The notes below the pieces were generated by a model. It searched no databases. It saw nothing but the letters and a program-made list of their open reading frames with translations, and was not told the DNA's origin. Positions 36,029-44,800 of a stretch of DNA of 64,000 bases are shown one piece after another. Where the stretch lies: assembly GCA_963761115.1 (NCBI GenBank), contig CAVXFS010000003.1, positions 496,001-560,000 of the forward strand, written 5' to 3'. A program made the translations under genes and the position numbers. Every line of letters begins with the position of its first letter. Position 1 is the stretch's first letter. This stretch comes from CAVXFS01 sp963761115. GTDB lineage: Bacteria > Pseudomonadota > Gammaproteobacteria > Burkholderiales > Gallionellaceae.

Positions 36029-36233
36029 TAAGCGGCCATTCAACCCCGTGTGGCAAGAAATCGACCGCCACATCCGATACCACTGCAATCGACAGGTGTT
36101 CCCGCAGCCATTCGCCGTAAGCGATGCGACGCGGTGAAGTTTTACATGTCCTGTGCAGTTACCGAAAACGATCCGGGCGGCCAAAAATACCAGACAAAAT
36201 GATCAGCTCGCCGCTACCGGCAGAATTGCCATT

Positions 36234-37115
36234 TTATTCGGCAGGCTTGCTTTCATCAGGCAATGAAGTTGACGGAGCAGGTGCCTTTGCGATCTCGATC
36301 TTCGCATCCGCCTTCAGCTTTTCAAACAGTTTCCCCATGTTCTGCTGCTGAACTTGCTGCAGCAGTTGTGGTTTGACCTGCTCAAATGCCGGGATCACTT
36401 TTGGACGAGAGTCTTCCAGCAGGATGATGTGGTATCCGAATTGTGATTTGACCGGTTCTTCAGTGAATTTTCCTTTGGCCAGCTTTGCAACCGCCGCGCC
36501 GAATTCAGGCACCATGCTACGCGGGTCGAACCAGCCCAGTTCGCCACCGCTGTCCCTGGAGCCGGCGTCCCGGGACTTCGCCTTGGCCAGGGATTCGAAG
36601 GACTTGGGATTTTTCTTCAGTTTGGCGATGATGTCCCTGGCATCAGCTTCAGTCGCCACAAGGATATGGCGCGCCTTATATTCGCTGCCAGCCATCCGGG
36701 ATTTGACTTTTTCATACTCGGCTTTAAGCATGTCGTCGCTGACAGGGTTGTTCTTCAGGTAGTCCTGAACGAATGCCTTGGCCAGGATGGATTGCCGGAT
36801 CATGGCAAGCTGGTCCATCAGTTCAGGTTTCTTGTCCAGGCCTTTTTTGATGGCCTCCTGTGAAATAAGGTATTGCATCGTTAGTTGATCGATAATCGCT
36901 TTACGCAACTCCGGCGTGTCCGGGGTTCCCTGCGCCATAGTTTGTTTTAACAACATTTCGACGCGACTTTCGCTGATGGCAGTGCCGTTCACGGTGACTG
37001 CGGCCGCGCCATTCTGGGGCGCCTCCGATTTCTGGGTATCAGCGGGTTTGCATGCGGACAGAACCATCACGATCATTGCGCCAGCCATCAGGATGCGGGA
37101 TTTTGACAACATCAT
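36234..37115 (-). CDS. Lipoprotein parvulin-type peptidyl-prolyl isomerase (EpsD/PrsA-like)
   Basis: 293 residues. Lipoprotein signal with lipobox LSAC (VMVLSACKPAD), a SurA-like N-terminal helical region (TVNGTAISESRVEMLLKQ), then a parvulin domain (YKARHILVATEADARDII, DAGSRDSGGELGWFDPRSMVPEF, SQFGYHIILLED) and a charged tail. It should assist folding of exported proteins at the periplasmic face of a membrane. It converges on the Anbu operon; the 205 bp between the two stops holds no gene I can support. Confidence 0.9.
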   Translation of the reverse strand: MMLSKSRILMAGAMIVMVLSACKPADTQKSEAPQNGAAAVTVNGTAISESRVEMLLKQTMAQGTPDTPELRKAIIDQLTMQYLISQEAIKKGLDKKPELMDQLAMIRQSILAKAFVQDYLKNNPVSDDMLKAEYEKVKSRMAGSEYKARHILVATEADARDIIAKLKKNPKSFESLAKAKSRDAGSRDSGGELGWFDPRSMVPEFGAAVAKLAKGKFTEEPVKSQFGYHIILLEDSRPKVIPAFEQVKPQLLQQVQQQNMGKLFEKLKADAKIEIAKAPAPSTSLPDESKPAE

Positions 37116-37320
37116 CTTAAGAACCTCTATTGAGAAATTTATATCAGGACCGCAATGACTGCGCAGAGAAAATCGACAATCAACATTTTGGCGGCAATCC
37201 GGGATTGTCGGCTATGCCTGAAGCTGCTGTCAAATTTATATGGACATCCACCGTGGAACAGGACCAGGGCTTTGCCGGGTGAAGTTCCGCATTATTGAAA
37301 CGAAAGATTCCACCGGCAAA

Positions 37321-37839
37321 TCAAGCCGGGTCGCGACTGCTGACGGCAGTCAATATCCCTTGCAGGATCGCGGTCGGAGTGGGTGGGCAGCCTGGCACGA
37401 CGACATCCACCGGGATCACCTTGCCGACCCCGCCGCAGCTTGCATAGCTCTCGCCGAATATTCCGCCGTCGCAGCCGCAGTCACCGATGGCGACCACCAG
37501 CCTGGGCTCGGGCGTGGCATCGTAGGTGCGCTTCAGCGCGAGTTCCATGTGGCGCGATACCGGGCCGGTGACCAGCAGCATGTCCGCATGGCGCGGGCTG
37601 GCAACGAAATGGATGCCGAGTCCTTCGATGTTGTAATAGGCGTTGTTGAGCGCATGGATCTCCAGTTCACAGCCGTTGCATGAGCCGGCATCTACATGGC
37701 GGATGGCCAGCGCGCGTCCCATGTGATGCAGGATTTGTGCGTTGATCTGCTGCACCTCGCGCAGCAGCGACGCATCAACTTGCGGCGGCGCTTCGGTCTT
37801 GATGCCAGTGCGGAGAATCTGCTTGATGATCTGGTACAT
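37321..37839 (-). CDS. HyfI/NuoB-like iron-sulfur subunit of Ehr-type complex
   Basis: 172 residues from the ATG at 37839 (the 29 residues before it come from the intergenic element). The [4Fe-4S] ligands of the NuoB/HycG family are present: Cys54 and Cys57 (SCNGCE), Cys121 (GDCGCDGG) and Cys151 (PGCPPTP). It would hold the terminal cluster next to the large subunit. It is the last gene of the six-gene membrane complex. Its start codon and ribosome binding site (AGAGG) lie at the end of a 188-bp inverted-repeat element. Confidence 0.9.
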   Translation of the reverse strand: MYQIIKQILRTGIKTEAPPQVDASLLREVQQINAQILHHMGRALAIRHVDAGSCNGCELEIHALNNAYYNIEGLGIHFVASPRHADMLLVTGPVSRHMELALKRTYDATPEPRLVVAIGDCGCDGGIFGESYASCGGVGKVIPVDVVVPGCPPTPTAILQGILTAVSSRDPA

Positions 37840-38025
37840 ATGAGTGCCTCTAAAAATACAAAGTTCGCCCAAACGCAAGACGCGAAAAAATTTGCGCCGC
37901 GCTGCATACGATTGGTATGTGAGCAAGTAAATTTTTTAGCAACGCCGCGGTTGGGATGAATTGGGGTAAGCAGGCAATCCGCGCAGCGGATGCTCGCAAA
38001 TTTGAGTTTTTAGAGGTGCTCATAT
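37838..38025. repeat. 188-bp inverted-repeat element filling the hyfG-hyfI junction
   Basis: The ends are near-perfect inverted copies of about 30 bp: ATATGAG, then TG or CA, then CCTCTAAAAA, continuing with CAAA and a similar tail. The inside folds further: an A-run with AAATTT at about 37885 pairs with AAATTTTTTAGC near 37935, CATAC-GATTG-GTATG forms a central hairpin, and ATCCGC-GCA-GCGGAT another. There is no ORF. The element fits exactly between the stop of the large-subunit gene and the start of the next. It looks like a MITE-like element or a structured RNA segment. Confidence 0.7.
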
Positions 38026-39671
38026 TACAGGTCCACTCCGCTGTAGCTTAGGTTGAAGGATTTGTTGATCAACGGAAAGTCCGGCACGATGTTGTCGATG
38101 ATCGCGTGCTCCAGCACCGGCCAGTTCTGCCACGATGGGTCATGCGGGTGTACACGATGGATGCAACCACCTGTCCCGGTGTGCAATGCAAACATCACCT
38201 CGCCGCGCCAACCTTCGACCCAGCCGATGCCGAGGCGCCCTTCCGTTGTTTCACCAATCGAGATTCGGGTTTCGCCCACTGGCAGCCGTTCCAGCATTAA
38301 ACGGGCAATGCGGATGGATTCGGCGATCTCCTCGAAGCGCATGGTGACACGCGCCGCTACATCGCCGTTGTGGTGCGTGACCATGCGTACATCGAGTTCG
38401 TCGTAGGGCGCGCAGGGGAATTGCACCCGCAGATCCCATGCCTGGCTGCTTGCGCGGCCGGCCATGCCGGTCAGGCCGAGTTGCGCGGCCAGCTCCGGTG
38501 CGACCCTGCCCGTCCCCATGAAGCGATCCTGCATGCCGGCATGCTCATCATAGATATTCTGCAGGATGCCGACTTCATGTTCGATCTGGTGCAGCATCCC
38601 GGCGATGCGCGACACCCCGGCGTCGCCAAGGTCGCCGGCTACGCCGCCAGGAACGATGCGATCCATCAGGTAGCGATGTCCGAACAATTCATCATGCATG
38701 CGCAGCAGGTTTTCCTTGAGGATCCAGAATTGCGTGAAGCCGAAACTCAGCGCCACGTCATTGCCAAGATAGCCAAGGTCGCCAAGGTGGTTGTGGATGC
38801 GTTCCAGTTCCAGCATCAAGGCACGCAACCACTGCGCGCGCGGCGGCGGCGTGGTGTCGCTGACGCTCTCGACCGCCTGTGCATAGGCCCAGGCGTAAGC
38901 CACGGTTGAATCGCCGCTGATGCGGCCGGCGAGTTTCGCACCCTGTTCCAGGGACATGGCTTCGAAGCGCTTTTCCACGCCCTTGTGCTTGTACCCGAAA
39001 CGCTGCTCCAGGCGCAGTACGCGTTCTCCGACAATGGAAAAGCGGAAATGCCCCGGCTCGATGATGCCGGCATGCACCGGGCCGACCGGAATCTCGTGCA
39101 CACCGTTGCCGGTCACTGGCACGAATGGATAGTTGTCGGCTTCCGACCTGGAGGTGCTGTTGCCGTCGGACGATTTGCGCAACGGATGTGTGCCGGCCGG
39201 CCATGCGCCGTGACGCAGCCACTTGCGCTGATCGTTTCCGCCGACAGGGTGCAAACCGAGCAGGTCGCTGGTTGCGCGTTGCATGCGGCTTGCCGCAGGG
39301 AACAGGTCGCTGAGATCGGGGAAGGCCGGTCTTTCGTGGTCCACCGGCAGTGTCAGCACCAGCATTCCCGGCGAGCAAGCCAATGCAACATGCAATGCAT
39401 ATCCTGCGTGAGGGAGCGATTGCCGGGTTTCGTCGAGGGGTGCCGGCGTGTCAAAAAGCGCTGGCTGAAGGCGGTTGATCGACGCTGTTTCCTGACTTTT
39501 GACTGCTGATTTCTGACTCCTGTCTTCCCCCCAAAGCGCGACCAGCTTGCCGCCGCCGTGCTGCACCTGCTCGCATAGTGTGCGCAGGTCTGCCGCATTC
39601 ACGATGCCGTGCCATACCGGCATGGGGCCGGGTAGTCTGGGGAAGGTCGAAGTGAAGTCGTCCAGTCTCAT
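38025..39671 (-). CDS. HyfG/NuoCD-like large subunit lacking NiFe ligands
   Basis: 548 residues: an N-terminal NuoC-like domain (about 1-170) and a NuoD/hydrogenase-large-subunit domain. In NiFe hydrogenases two CxxC motifs bind the metal site. Here the first is SGDS (Ser252 and Ser255 in AGRISGDSTVAYAWAYAQAVE), and the C-terminal motif is also gone (NKSFNLSYSGVDL). Thus it is not a hydrogenase. It resembles Ehr (energy-converting hydrogenase-related) complexes. A short Ser/Gln/Lys-rich insert sits in the NuoC-like domain. Confidence 0.88.
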   Translation of the reverse strand: MRLDDFTSTFPRLPGPMPVWHGIVNAADLRTLCEQVQHGGGKLVALWGEDRSQKSAVKSQETASINRLQPALFDTPAPLDETRQSLPHAGYALHVALACSPGMLVLTLPVDHERPAFPDLSDLFPAASRMQRATSDLLGLHPVGGNDQRKWLRHGAWPAGTHPLRKSSDGNSTSRSEADNYPFVPVTGNGVHEIPVGPVHAGIIEPGHFRFSIVGERVLRLEQRFGYKHKGVEKRFEAMSLEQGAKLAGRISGDSTVAYAWAYAQAVESVSDTTPPPRAQWLRALMLELERIHNHLGDLGYLGNDVALSFGFTQFWILKENLLRMHDELFGHRYLMDRIVPGGVAGDLGDAGVSRIAGMLHQIEHEVGILQNIYDEHAGMQDRFMGTGRVAPELAAQLGLTGMAGRASSQAWDLRVQFPCAPYDELDVRMVTHHNGDVAARVTMRFEEIAESIRIARLMLERLPVGETRISIGETTEGRLGIGWVEGWRGEVMFALHTGTGGCIHRVHPHDPSWQNWPVLEHAIIDNIVPDFPLINKSFNLSYSGVDL

Positions 39672-39674
39672 GGT

Positions 39675-41123
39675 CTATCCAATAAATGCAGCAGCCTGCC
39701 GATACCATTCGGCCAACGCTGGCGGGATATATACACCCAGCATCAATACCAGTCCAAGGTGCACGAACACCGGGATCAATGCCGGCGGGTGCGGCAGGCG
39801 CCTGCCGCTGGTCTCGCCGAACACCATCCGCTGTACGCGCCCGAAGATCGCGGCGAACGCCACACCCAATGCGATCAGCAGGAAGGGCATGGACCAGGGA
39901 TAACTGTGCATGGCGGTGGTGAGGATCATGAACTCGCTGGTGAACACGCCGAACGGAGGCATGCCGAGGATCGCCAGCGTACCCAGTGCCAGTCCCCAGC
40001 CAATGGTGGGATTGGTCCGGATCAGGCCGCGGATGCCGTCCATCAGCTGGGTGCCGGATTTCTGGGTGGCGTGGCCGACGGCGAAGAAGATCGCCGACTT
40101 GGTCAGGCTGTGCACGGTCATGTGCAGCAGGCCGGCAAAGGTGGCGACCGGCCCGCCCATGCCAAAGGCGAAGGTCACCAGTCCCATGTGCTCGATCGAT
40201 GAATAGGCGAACATGCGCTTCACGTCTTTCTGCCGCGACAGGAAGAACGCGGCCATTACCACGCTGAGCAGGCCGAAACCCATCATCAGGTTGCCGGCCA
40301 GGTGCGAGCCGAGCGCGCCGTCCACCAGCACCTTGGAGCGCACCACGGCATACAGCGCGACATTCAGCAGCAGGCCGGAAAGCACGGCCGATACCGGCGT
40401 TGGACCCTCGGCATGGGCGTCCGGCAGCCAGTTGTGCAGCGGTGCCAGTCCGACCTTGGTGCCGTAACCGACCAGCAGAAACACGAAGGCGAGCGACAGC
40501 ACCGTAGGCTCGATCTGCGTCTTGACCTCGTTGAGATGGGTCCACAGCAGCGCGTTGCCGCCGGCGCCGAGGATCTTTTCCGCGGCGAAATACAGCAGGA
40601 TGGTGCCGAACAGCGCCTGCGCGATGCCGACGCCGCAGAGGATGAAATATTTCCACGCCGCTTCCAGCGAGGCTGGCGTGCGGTACAGCGAGACCAGCAG
40701 CACCGTGGTCAGCGTGGCCGCTTCCATCGCCACCCACAGGATGCCCATGTTGTTGGTGAGCAGCGCCAGCAGCATGGTGAAAGTGAACAGCTGGTACATG
40801 CTGAAGTACAGGCGCAGCATGTTCACGGTCAGCTTGCCGTGATGCTGCTCGATGCGCATGTAGGGGCGAGAGAACAGCGAGGTGGTAAAGCCGACGAAGG
40901 CGGTCAGCGCGACCAGGAACACGTTGAATGGATCGACAAAGAATTGCTCGTCCCAGACGGTGAACGGGCCGCTGGAAATCACCCGCACGGTGAGCACGGC
41001 GGCGGCGACGAAGCTGGCGAAGCTCATCGCCGAATTTATCTCCGGCGCATCCTTGCGCGCGCCGAACAGCGCCAGCAGCAGGCCGCCGAGCAGGGGGGTG
41101 AGCAATACCAGCAGGATCTCCAC
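39675..41123 (-). CDS. HyfF-like proton-pumping membrane subunit
   Basis: 482-residue polytopic protein of the NuoL/M/N and Mrp antiporter superfamily. Conserved parts include GLAPLHNWLPDAHAEGPTPVSAVLSGLLLNVALYAVVRSK with its Lys/His relay, and RMFAYSSIEHMGLV. It uses a GTG start, placed 1 bp after the previous stop. One of two antiporter-like subunits in this complex, it presumably couples the complex to proton or sodium translocation. Confidence 0.9.
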   Translation of the reverse strand: MEILLVLLTPLLGGLLLALFGARKDAPEINSAMSFASFVAAAVLTVRVISSGPFTVWDEQFFVDPFNVFLVALTAFVGFTTSLFSRPYMRIEQHHGKLTVNMLRLYFSMYQLFTFTMLLALLTNNMGILWVAMEAATLTTVLLVSLYRTPASLEAAWKYFILCGVGIAQALFGTILLYFAAEKILGAGGNALLWTHLNEVKTQIEPTVLSLAFVFLLVGYGTKVGLAPLHNWLPDAHAEGPTPVSAVLSGLLLNVALYAVVRSKVLVDGALGSHLAGNLMMGFGLLSVVMAAFFLSRQKDVKRMFAYSSIEHMGLVTFAFGMGGPVATFAGLLHMTVHSLTKSAIFFAVGHATQKSGTQLMDGIRGLIRTNPTIGWGLALGTLAILGMPPFGVFTSEFMILTTAMHSYPWSMPFLLIALGVAFAAIFGRVQRMVFGETSGRRLPHPPALIPVFVHLGLVLMLGVYIPPALAEWYRQAAAFIG

Positions 41124-41124
41124 G

Positions 41125-41787
41125 TCAGTCGTCCTTAAGCTTTTCCATGTGGTTCAGGTCGAGGCTGTCGAAGGTCTCGCGGATCTGGAAGAAGAAGATG
41201 CCGAGGATGAACATCGCCACCAGCACATCGAGCGCGATGCCCAGTTCCACCACCATCGGCATGCCGTAGGTGGCGGAAGTGGCGGCGAAGAACAAGCCAT
41301 TCTCCATGGCGAGGAAACCCACTACCTGCGGGATCGCCTTGCTGCGCGTGATCATCATCAGGAACGACAGCAATACGCTGGCCATCGCGATGCCGAGCGT
41401 GCTGCGCGTGACGGTGCCGGCCATCTGCGAGATCGGTGCGGCCAGGTTGAAAGCGAATACCACCAGCGCGATACCGACCAGCATGATGGTGGGGATGTTG
41501 AACAGGGTCTCCACGTCCCACTTCACGTCCAGCTTGCGGATCAGTCGGTGCAATATCCACGGCAGCACGAGCACCTTGAGCACAAATGTGATCGCCGCCG
41601 AATAATACAGATGGTGCTGGCCGGAGTAGGAGGCGACGATGGCAGTGCTGATACTCAGCACCAGCCCCTGGGCCGCGAACAGGTTGACCAGCGACAGGAT
41701 GCGCCGCTGCGACAGCATCGAAAACGCGATCAGCAGCAGCAGCGCCGCGCACATGTTGATCAGCTGCCCGGAGAACGGGATGTTCAT
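41125..41787 (-). CDS. HyfE-like membrane subunit (NuoK-related)
   Basis: 220-residue hydrophobic protein from the ATG at 41787 (four-base overlap with the HyfC gene). The NuoK-like helices include GFLAMENGLFFAATSATYGMPMVVELGIALDVLVAM, with the membrane Glu residues of this family (MENG, VELG). It is part of the proton channel of the membrane arm. Confidence 0.9.
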   Translation of the reverse strand: MNIPFSGQLINMCAALLLLIAFSMLSQRRILSLVNLFAAQGLVLSISTAIVASYSGQHHLYYSAAITFVLKVLVLPWILHRLIRKLDVKWDVETLFNIPTIMLVGIALVVFAFNLAAPISQMAGTVTRSTLGIAMASVLLSFLMMITRSKAIPQVVGFLAMENGLFFAATSATYGMPMVVELGIALDVLVAMFILGIFFFQIRETFDSLDLNHMEKLKDD

Positions 41788-42743
41788 AGGATGACCTCGG
41801 TTTCCAGCAGGAAATGGGTCAGCAATCCCAGCACCGCCAGCAGGAAGGCGGTGCCCATGAATTCCGGCACGCGGAAGATGCGCAACTTGGCGGTTATCGA
41901 TTCCAGCATTGCCAGGCCTGCGCCCGCCGCCGACAGTTTGAGCAACAGCAGCAACAATGCCAGCGGCAACGCGCGCCATTCGCCGATGCCGGCGATGCCC
42001 CAGGGCAGGAACAGGGCGATGCCGATGGTCACGTACGCCAGCAACTTGAGCGAACTGGCCCATTCCACCAGCGCCAGGTGGCGCGCCGAATACTCAAGGA
42101 TCATGGCTTCGTGGATCATGGTCAGCTCAAGGTGCGTGCTCGGGTTGTCCACCGGTATGCGCGCGTTCTCCGCCAGCAGCACCATGACGAAGGCGACGGC
42201 GGCAAAGGCCATGCTCGGATACAGCACGAACTGTTTGTGCGCCAGCGTCTCGACGATGGTGATCAGCGAGGTGGAATGGCTGATCGTGGACGCGGTGAAC
42301 AGCACCATCAGCAGCGCCGGTTCGGCCAGGAAGCCGACCAGCATCTCGCGCCGTGCGCCCATCGAGCCGAATGCGGTGCCGATATCCATCGCCGCCAGCG
42401 AGATGAACACGCGCGCCAGTGCGAAGATGCCGACCAGCGCGATCACGTCCACTGCCGGCGACAGCGGCATGTCGGTGGCGATCACCGGCACCAGCGCGGC
42501 AGCCAGCCACATGCAGGCGAACAGGATGTAGGGCGTGAACAGGAACAGTTGCGAGGCATTGTGCGCCAGCACCGCATCCTTGTGGAACAGTTTCAGCAGG
42601 TTGCGGAACGGTTGCAGCACACCGGCACCGCTGCGGTTCTGCAGCCAGGCGCGGCACTGGTTGATCCAGCCGAGCAGCAGGGGTGCTAACAGCAGCACCA
42701 GCACGTTCTGGAACAATTGATGGAGCAGGGCCGAGATACTCAT
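41784..42743 (-). CDS. HyfC-like membrane subunit (NuoH-related)
   Basis: 319 residues from the ATG at 42743, which overlaps the HyfB-like stop by four bases; the open frame continues 46 residues upstream without family similarity. NuoH/HyfC landmarks include GWINQCRAWLQNRSGAGVLQPFRNLLKLFHKDAVLA and ENARIPVDNPSTHLELTMIHEAMILEYSARHLAL with its acidic residues. It anchors the soluble large and small subunits. It has no quinone-specific feature I can point to. Confidence 0.91.
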   Translation of the reverse strand: MSISALLHQLFQNVLVLLLAPLLLGWINQCRAWLQNRSGAGVLQPFRNLLKLFHKDAVLAHNASQLFLFTPYILFACMWLAAALVPVIATDMPLSPAVDVIALVGIFALARVFISLAAMDIGTAFGSMGARREMLVGFLAEPALLMVLFTASTISHSTSLITIVETLAHKQFVLYPSMAFAAVAFVMVLLAENARIPVDNPSTHLELTMIHEAMILEYSARHLALVEWASSLKLLAYVTIGIALFLPWGIAGIGEWRALPLALLLLLLKLSAAGAGLAMLESITAKLRIFRVPEFMGTAFLLAVLGLLTHFLLETEVIL

Positions 42744-44749
42744 TTGACGAACGCCAGCAAAGCCAGCAGGGTCAGGAAGCTGTACAGCAGATAGACGTGG
42801 ATGCGGCCATGCTGCAGCTTTCCGACCTGCGCGGAAACCTTGTCGTTGAGGCGTTTGATCGGCATGTAGCATAGATCCCACAGGCGATCGCGCGTCTCGG
42901 CATGATAATGTGGATGCAGGTCAAAGGGGGTGGGGACTTGCCGCACCACCTCGACGAACCACTCGAAGATTTGCCGGATCGGTTGGCCAAAACCTTCGGC
43001 GGTGTCCTGCATGCGCGGCGTCTGCTCGGGAAAACCGCAATCCCATGGTGCACCGCGGCGCAGGCGGCCGTGGTAGTACTTCTTCACCACAAGCACGGTC
43101 AGCATCACTCCGACGATGATGCACAGCAACAGGATCAACGGCCCGTAACTGGCACGCTCGGCATGGATGGGGGCGAGCAGCAGCCAGCTGCTTTGCGCGG
43201 CGCTGCTGCCCAATGACTGATGCACCAGCATCTGGGTGACGTTATCCAGATACAGGATCACGAACACCGGGAATATGCCGAGGAAGACACAGCATGCTGC
43301 CATCCAGATCATGCCGGTACGTTCCCAGATGCCGGCTTCGTGCGCCTGCCTGATGGTTTCATCGCGCGGCTGGCCGAGGAAGATCACACCATAAAACTTC
43401 ACCATCACATAACCGGACAACGCGGCGGTCAGGGCCACGGCTGCGGACGCGATCGGCACCAGCATGTTGATATAGGAATGCTGCAGGGTGGGGGAAAACA
43501 GAAACGCCTGCAACAGCAGCCATTCCGAGACAAAGCCGTTCAGTGGCGGCAGTCCTGCTATCGCCAGCGACCCCACCAGCATCAGCAGCGCGAGCTTCGG
43601 CATCTTGTGGATCAGCCCGCCGAGCTTGCCCAGCCGCCGTTCTCCGGTGGCATGCAATACCGAACCGGTGCCGAGGAACAGCAGGCCTTTCATGAAGGCG
43701 TGGTTGATGCAGTGGTACAGCGTAGCGGTCAGCGCCAGCGCCGCCAGCGCATCGTTGTTGAAGTTGTGGAAGATCAGCGTCAAGCCGATGCCGACCAGGA
43801 TCAGCCCGATATTCTCGATCGAGGAATAGGCCAGCAACCGCTTCATGTCCACCTGTACGGCGGAGAAGATCACGCCGAACAATGCGGTGACCAGGCCCAG
43901 CACCAGCGCAAACACGCCCCACCACCACATCTGCGTGCCGAGCAGGTCGAAGCTGACGCGCAGGATGCCGTAGATGGCGGTCTTCAGCATGATGCCGCTC
44001 ATCATGGCGGAGACCGGCGACGGTGCGGCCGGATGCGCTTCCGGCAGCCATGCATGCAGCGGCAGGATACCGGCTTTCGCACCGAAGCCGAACAGCGCCA
44101 GCAGGAAGGTGACGCTGGCCCAGAATGAGGTCAACTGCGAATGGCGCATCGAATCGAAGGTGTAATCGCCGTGCCCGCCCTGCATCACGCCGAAGGACAT
44201 CAGGATGGCGATGGCGCCGACGTGCGCGATGAGCAGATAAAGAAAGCCGGCGCGGCGCACTTCCGGCAGGTGGTGGTCGGTGGTGACCAGGAAGTAGGAA
44301 GACAGCGCCATGGTCTCCCATGCCACCATGAACAGGTAGGCATCGTCGGCCATGAACACCAGCGCCATGGCCGCCATGAACACGTGATATTCGAAGCTGA
44401 GCAGTTGCAGGGTGCCGACGGACATGGAACGAAAATAGCCGGCGGAGAAGATCGAGATGCCTATGCTGGCGCTGCCCAGCAGCAACAGGAAGAAGGAAGA
44501 CAGCGCATCCATGCGCAGGTGGAACGGCAGGTCCGGCAAGCCCAGCGGCAGCACCGCGACGCTGGTCTCAACCAGTCCACCCAGACCGGCGACAGCCAGC
44601 AGGAAGGAAAAGAACGCGCCTGCAGTGAATACATAGCGCCTGATATGAGAGGCGTCATGAAACAGCATACTGCCGAGGCCAAGCAGCAGCCAGGCCACCA
44701 CGACGCCCAGTGCAATATCAATCGGCAAGATTCCGCATCGATCAAACAC
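42740..44749 (-). CDS. HyfB-like proton-pumping membrane subunit
   Basis: 669-residue NuoL/HyfB-type antiporter subunit. Key segments are GAKAGILPLHAWLPEAHPAAPSPVSAMMSGIMLKTAIYGILR and RLLAYSSIENIGLILVGIG, with Lys/His/Glu of the proton path. The C-terminal hydrophilic extension ends in another helix. It starts with GTG after a GAAGG site and opens the six-gene operon. The hyfA/hyfH-type ferredoxin genes of hydrogenase 4 are absent. Confidence 0.9.
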   Translation of the reverse strand: MFDRCGILPIDIALGVVVAWLLLGLGSMLFHDASHIRRYVFTAGAFFSFLLAVAGLGGLVETSVAVLPLGLPDLPFHLRMDALSSFFLLLLGSASIGISIFSAGYFRSMSVGTLQLLSFEYHVFMAAMALVFMADDAYLFMVAWETMALSSYFLVTTDHHLPEVRRAGFLYLLIAHVGAIAILMSFGVMQGGHGDYTFDSMRHSQLTSFWASVTFLLALFGFGAKAGILPLHAWLPEAHPAAPSPVSAMMSGIMLKTAIYGILRVSFDLLGTQMWWWGVFALVLGLVTALFGVIFSAVQVDMKRLLAYSSIENIGLILVGIGLTLIFHNFNNDALAALALTATLYHCINHAFMKGLLFLGTGSVLHATGERRLGKLGGLIHKMPKLALLMLVGSLAIAGLPPLNGFVSEWLLLQAFLFSPTLQHSYINMLVPIASAAVALTAALSGYVMVKFYGVIFLGQPRDETIRQAHEAGIWERTGMIWMAACCVFLGIFPVFVILYLDNVTQMLVHQSLGSSAAQSSWLLLAPIHAERASYGPLILLLCIIVGVMLTVLVVKKYYHGRLRRGAPWDCGFPEQTPRMQDTAEGFGQPIRQIFEWFVEVVRQVPTPFDLHPHYHAETRDRLWDLCYMPIKRLNDKVSAQVGKLQHGRIHVYLLYSFLTLLALLAFVK

Positions 44750-44800
44750 CGAATACCTTCATCAATTCGCTGTAGTTCATGGTGGATGACGATGCTCGCG

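Noticed and set aside
36029..36230. Possible remnant of a transglutaminase gene after the Anbu gene
   Set aside because: I translated both strands and found only short frames without transglutaminase motifs.
40882..42531. 549-residue plus-strand ORF opposite the Hyf-like genes
   Set aside because: The minus strand encodes recognised membrane subunits with overlapping starts and stops; the plus frame has no hydrophobic or family pattern.
41784..42881. Longer start for the HyfC-like protein (46 extra residues)
   Set aside because: The extension lies wholly within the HyfB-like gene and has no family similarity; the ATG overlapping the stop is preferred.
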